Positions 62,205 to 64,000 of a DNA stretch of 64,000 nucleotides are shown one piece after another (position 1 is the first letter of the stretch; every line of letters begins with the position of its first letter). Under the pieces are notes generated by a model, which was not told the DNA's origin, did no database searches, and saw nothing but the letters and a program-made list of their open reading frames with translations. The DNA is from Dirofilaria immitis. Taxonomy: Eukaryota > Nematoda > Chromadorea > Rhabditida > Onchocercidae. Location of the stretch: assembly GCA_024305405.1 (NCBI GenBank), contig JAKNDB010000103.1, positions 2,046,001-2,110,000 on the forward strand. The letters run 5' to 3'. Both the position numbers and the translations under genes were made by a program.

Positions 62205-62874
62205 ATAATGCAGTAGTAAGTTTAGGGAAAAAATTCTTCTAAGCCTAAGATAATTGACATAACTAGTCCTAGACTCTTTCCTAATCTTAGCAATTCACAT
62301 TAAACAATATTTCTATTTGATTGAAATTATTGTCAACTTCTTCAGGCCTATAGTCCATCGCTTATCACTTTCCAAATTTTTGCAAAATTCAACCAATTAG
62401 ATTAGCGATTATGACTTTTTCATTATCACTTCGTTTTCTGCAAATTAAAATATTTAATAATATAATAATTGAATAGTTATATAACACAAAAATTAATGCC
62501 AATAAATCAATCATATTTATATCCTTCAAATTATACTATGTTCAAATTCTTTTTCAATATCAATAAATTCCAATATAAGCAAAAACGAAACAATTTTGCT
62601 AACATTTGCTTTTCCATATGTTTATTATTTAAATATTTCTTAATAATATTAAGATATCATTACAATTGTATTTTTATATAGCAAAATAAAATAAAATAAA
62701 CATTGAATAATTCGATTGATTAATTTAATTTTATCTCAAATAAAATATATATATATATATATATATTGCTTTATTAAATAACTACTATTATCGTAAATTA
62801 AATTTTAATGCTTTTACAAAAAAAAAACAAAAAACAAAAAATGAAACAAGTTATCGTTGAGTAAAAAGTTTATA

Positions 62875-63060
62875 AAAATGAGTGAAAGTTGTATTTCAAA
62901 GAAGAGAAAAAATCGATCAATCGTTCAATTATTGTTTACAAAATGAGTGAAAGTTGTATTTTAAAAAAGGAAAAAAATCAATCAATCATTCAATTATTGC
63001 TTATGAAAATAAGTAAAAGTTGTATTTCCAAAAAAGAATAGAAAAATCAATCAATAATAT
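62875..63060. repeat. Tandem repeat of about 65 bp, three copies
   Basis: AAAATGAGTGAAAGTTGTAT starts at 62875 and 62940; a variant starts near 63006. AATCAATCAAT-type segments lie between the copies. Confidence 0.8.
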
Positions 63061-63282
63061 GTATTATTTTTAAATAAGAAAAGCGACATAAAATATCACA
63101 ATTTTTTTCAAAATACATTAATCATCGTAATAAATCTAACGTTCGAGACATATTCGATGTGCAATTTAAAAAAATTCAAGCAAAAATATTTCTAAATCAA
63201 TATTTTAACTTCAAATTTGGACGAAAATATTTGCATATTTGTTTTTTGTCAATTTCGAAATGTATGATATTTTTTCAATGTG

Positions 63283-63489
63283 TATAGCAATGAATGCTTA
63301 TCATATAGAAGATTATCGATATTGTATGCTTTAGATGATATCATATATTTCAAATTTCTTATTATCTTATTCAACGTTCATTCCTTCATTAAAATTTCAT
63401 CAAAACTTTTTTTTTTTATAGAATTTAGCAAAACGAATTATTTATTTATAGCAATGAATGTTTATCACATTGAAGATTATCGACATTGT
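63283..63489. repeat. Spaced 43 bp direct repeat
   Basis: TATAGCAATGAATGCTTATC (63283) and TATAGCAATGAATGTTTATC (63447) begin two 43 bp copies that match at most positions through GAAGATTATCGA and ATTGT. Both copies follow a T-rich segment and TATAG. Confidence 0.75.
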
Positions 63490-63582
63490 TGTCCATTTCA
63501 TCAAAGTAGCAAAATTAAGTATTTGTTTGAATAGCGAAAATAAATAAGATCGTCGTCATCCGAAGAAGTTGTTATTTAATTT

Positions 63583-63603
63583 AAAAAAAAAAAAAAAAAA
63601 AAA
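63583..63603. repeat. Poly(A) run of about 21 bp
   Basis: An uninterrupted A run. No upstream sequence suggests a retroposed transcript. Confidence 0.85.
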
Positions 63604-64000
63604 CAATTCCTTACTTTAAAAAAACTCTTTCTCTTCATGCACGAATTTCATCAATCCAAACGATCATGATAATTTACTTATCGATTAATCGTGAACAATC
63701 TAAGATAAAATATTTGACAACATTTGAATGCGAAGAAAAATCATCGCCACTATTTCGATTTTAGGGAAAAATCGGAAATTCAAACTCATAAAAATATTTA
63801 CCATATCTAAAAATTCTCGAAATTATTTCTTTCCCTTGTTCCTAGCAAATGATGATAAGAATTAATGTTTTAAATCATATTATCAATGCAACACTAAAAT
63901 AAAAAATATCAATGATCCGATTAATCAATGCCCTGATTTGCAGAGCAAAAAAATGGTTATTTCTAATAATAAATTTATCAGCCTTTTGAGATTGCAAAAC

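Larger units (their letters stand above)
56922..64000. other. Right-hand intergenic stretch rich in short tandem duplications
   Basis: No gene recognised in about 7 kb. It contains TA runs (57567-57621), a CAT/ACT trinucleotide array (60336-60431), degenerate tandem duplications at 61.2, 61.7, 62.1 and 62.9 kb, and a spaced 43 bp repeat at 63.3/63.45 kb. A slightly G+C-richer patch at 59.85-60.06 kb has an ATG (59857) followed 35 bp later by a GTACGT donor-like site, but no downstream exon that I can join to it. Confidence 0.5.

Overview
This 64 kb window is AT-rich nuclear DNA (about 20-25% G+C in the lines I sampled by hand) with few, multi-exon genes separated by long repeat-studded intergenic stretches. 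It reads as a nematode. The genes carry short introns with TTTCAG-like acceptors. Two start codons sit directly behind a TTTTTAG-type acceptor, as expected for spliced-leader trans-splicing. The best matches are nematode versions of DAF-36, WTS-1/LATS, an SLC17-like transporter, a small dual-specificity phosphatase and small secreted Cys/Gly/Pro-rich proteins. Base composition and intron sizes (about 80-1700 bp) fit a clade III spirurid/filarial-type worm better than Caenorhabditis, but I cannot name the species.

Layout: (i) 195-1158, minus strand, the first three exons of an MFS/SLC17-like transporter running off the left edge. (ii) 1.2-8.5 kb, no gene recognised; an ATT microsatellite and a compositional island at 5.2-5.6 kb. 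(iii) 8515-12824, plus strand, a complete eight-exon daf-36/Neverland Rieske oxygenase. (iv) 12.8-23.5 kb, microsatellites plus a dense ACGTGA motif cluster at 14.8-15.1 kb. (v) 23479-32758, plus strand, a nineteen-exon wts-1/LATS Hippo-pathway kinase. (vi) 37.4-38.5 kb and 45.0-45.8 kb, minus strand, two related small secreted Cys-rich/Pro-rich protein genes; the first lies between the two copies of a roughly 220 bp direct repeat. (vii) 56013-56921, minus strand, a DUSP14-like phosphatase. (viii) 57-64 kb, no gene recognised; many short tandem duplications.

Overarching observation: the recognised genes are well conserved, but their reading frames break at about ten places. Every break is repaired by one missing base, usually in a mononucleotide run, and two wts-1 acceptors lack AG. 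The parsimonious reading is indel/consensus error in the assembly, so these genes should not be called pseudogenes from this sequence alone. I found no CRISPR array, operon, tRNA or rRNA gene, and no clear transposon. The genes do not form a pathway: daf-36 (sterol hormone synthesis) and wts-1 (growth control) are neighbours without visible functional linkage. I do not see a novel multi-gene system here. The most interesting leads are the ACGTGA cluster, the splice-site hairpin in daf-36, the secreted Cys-rich gene pair with its flanking repeat, and the non-AG acceptors.
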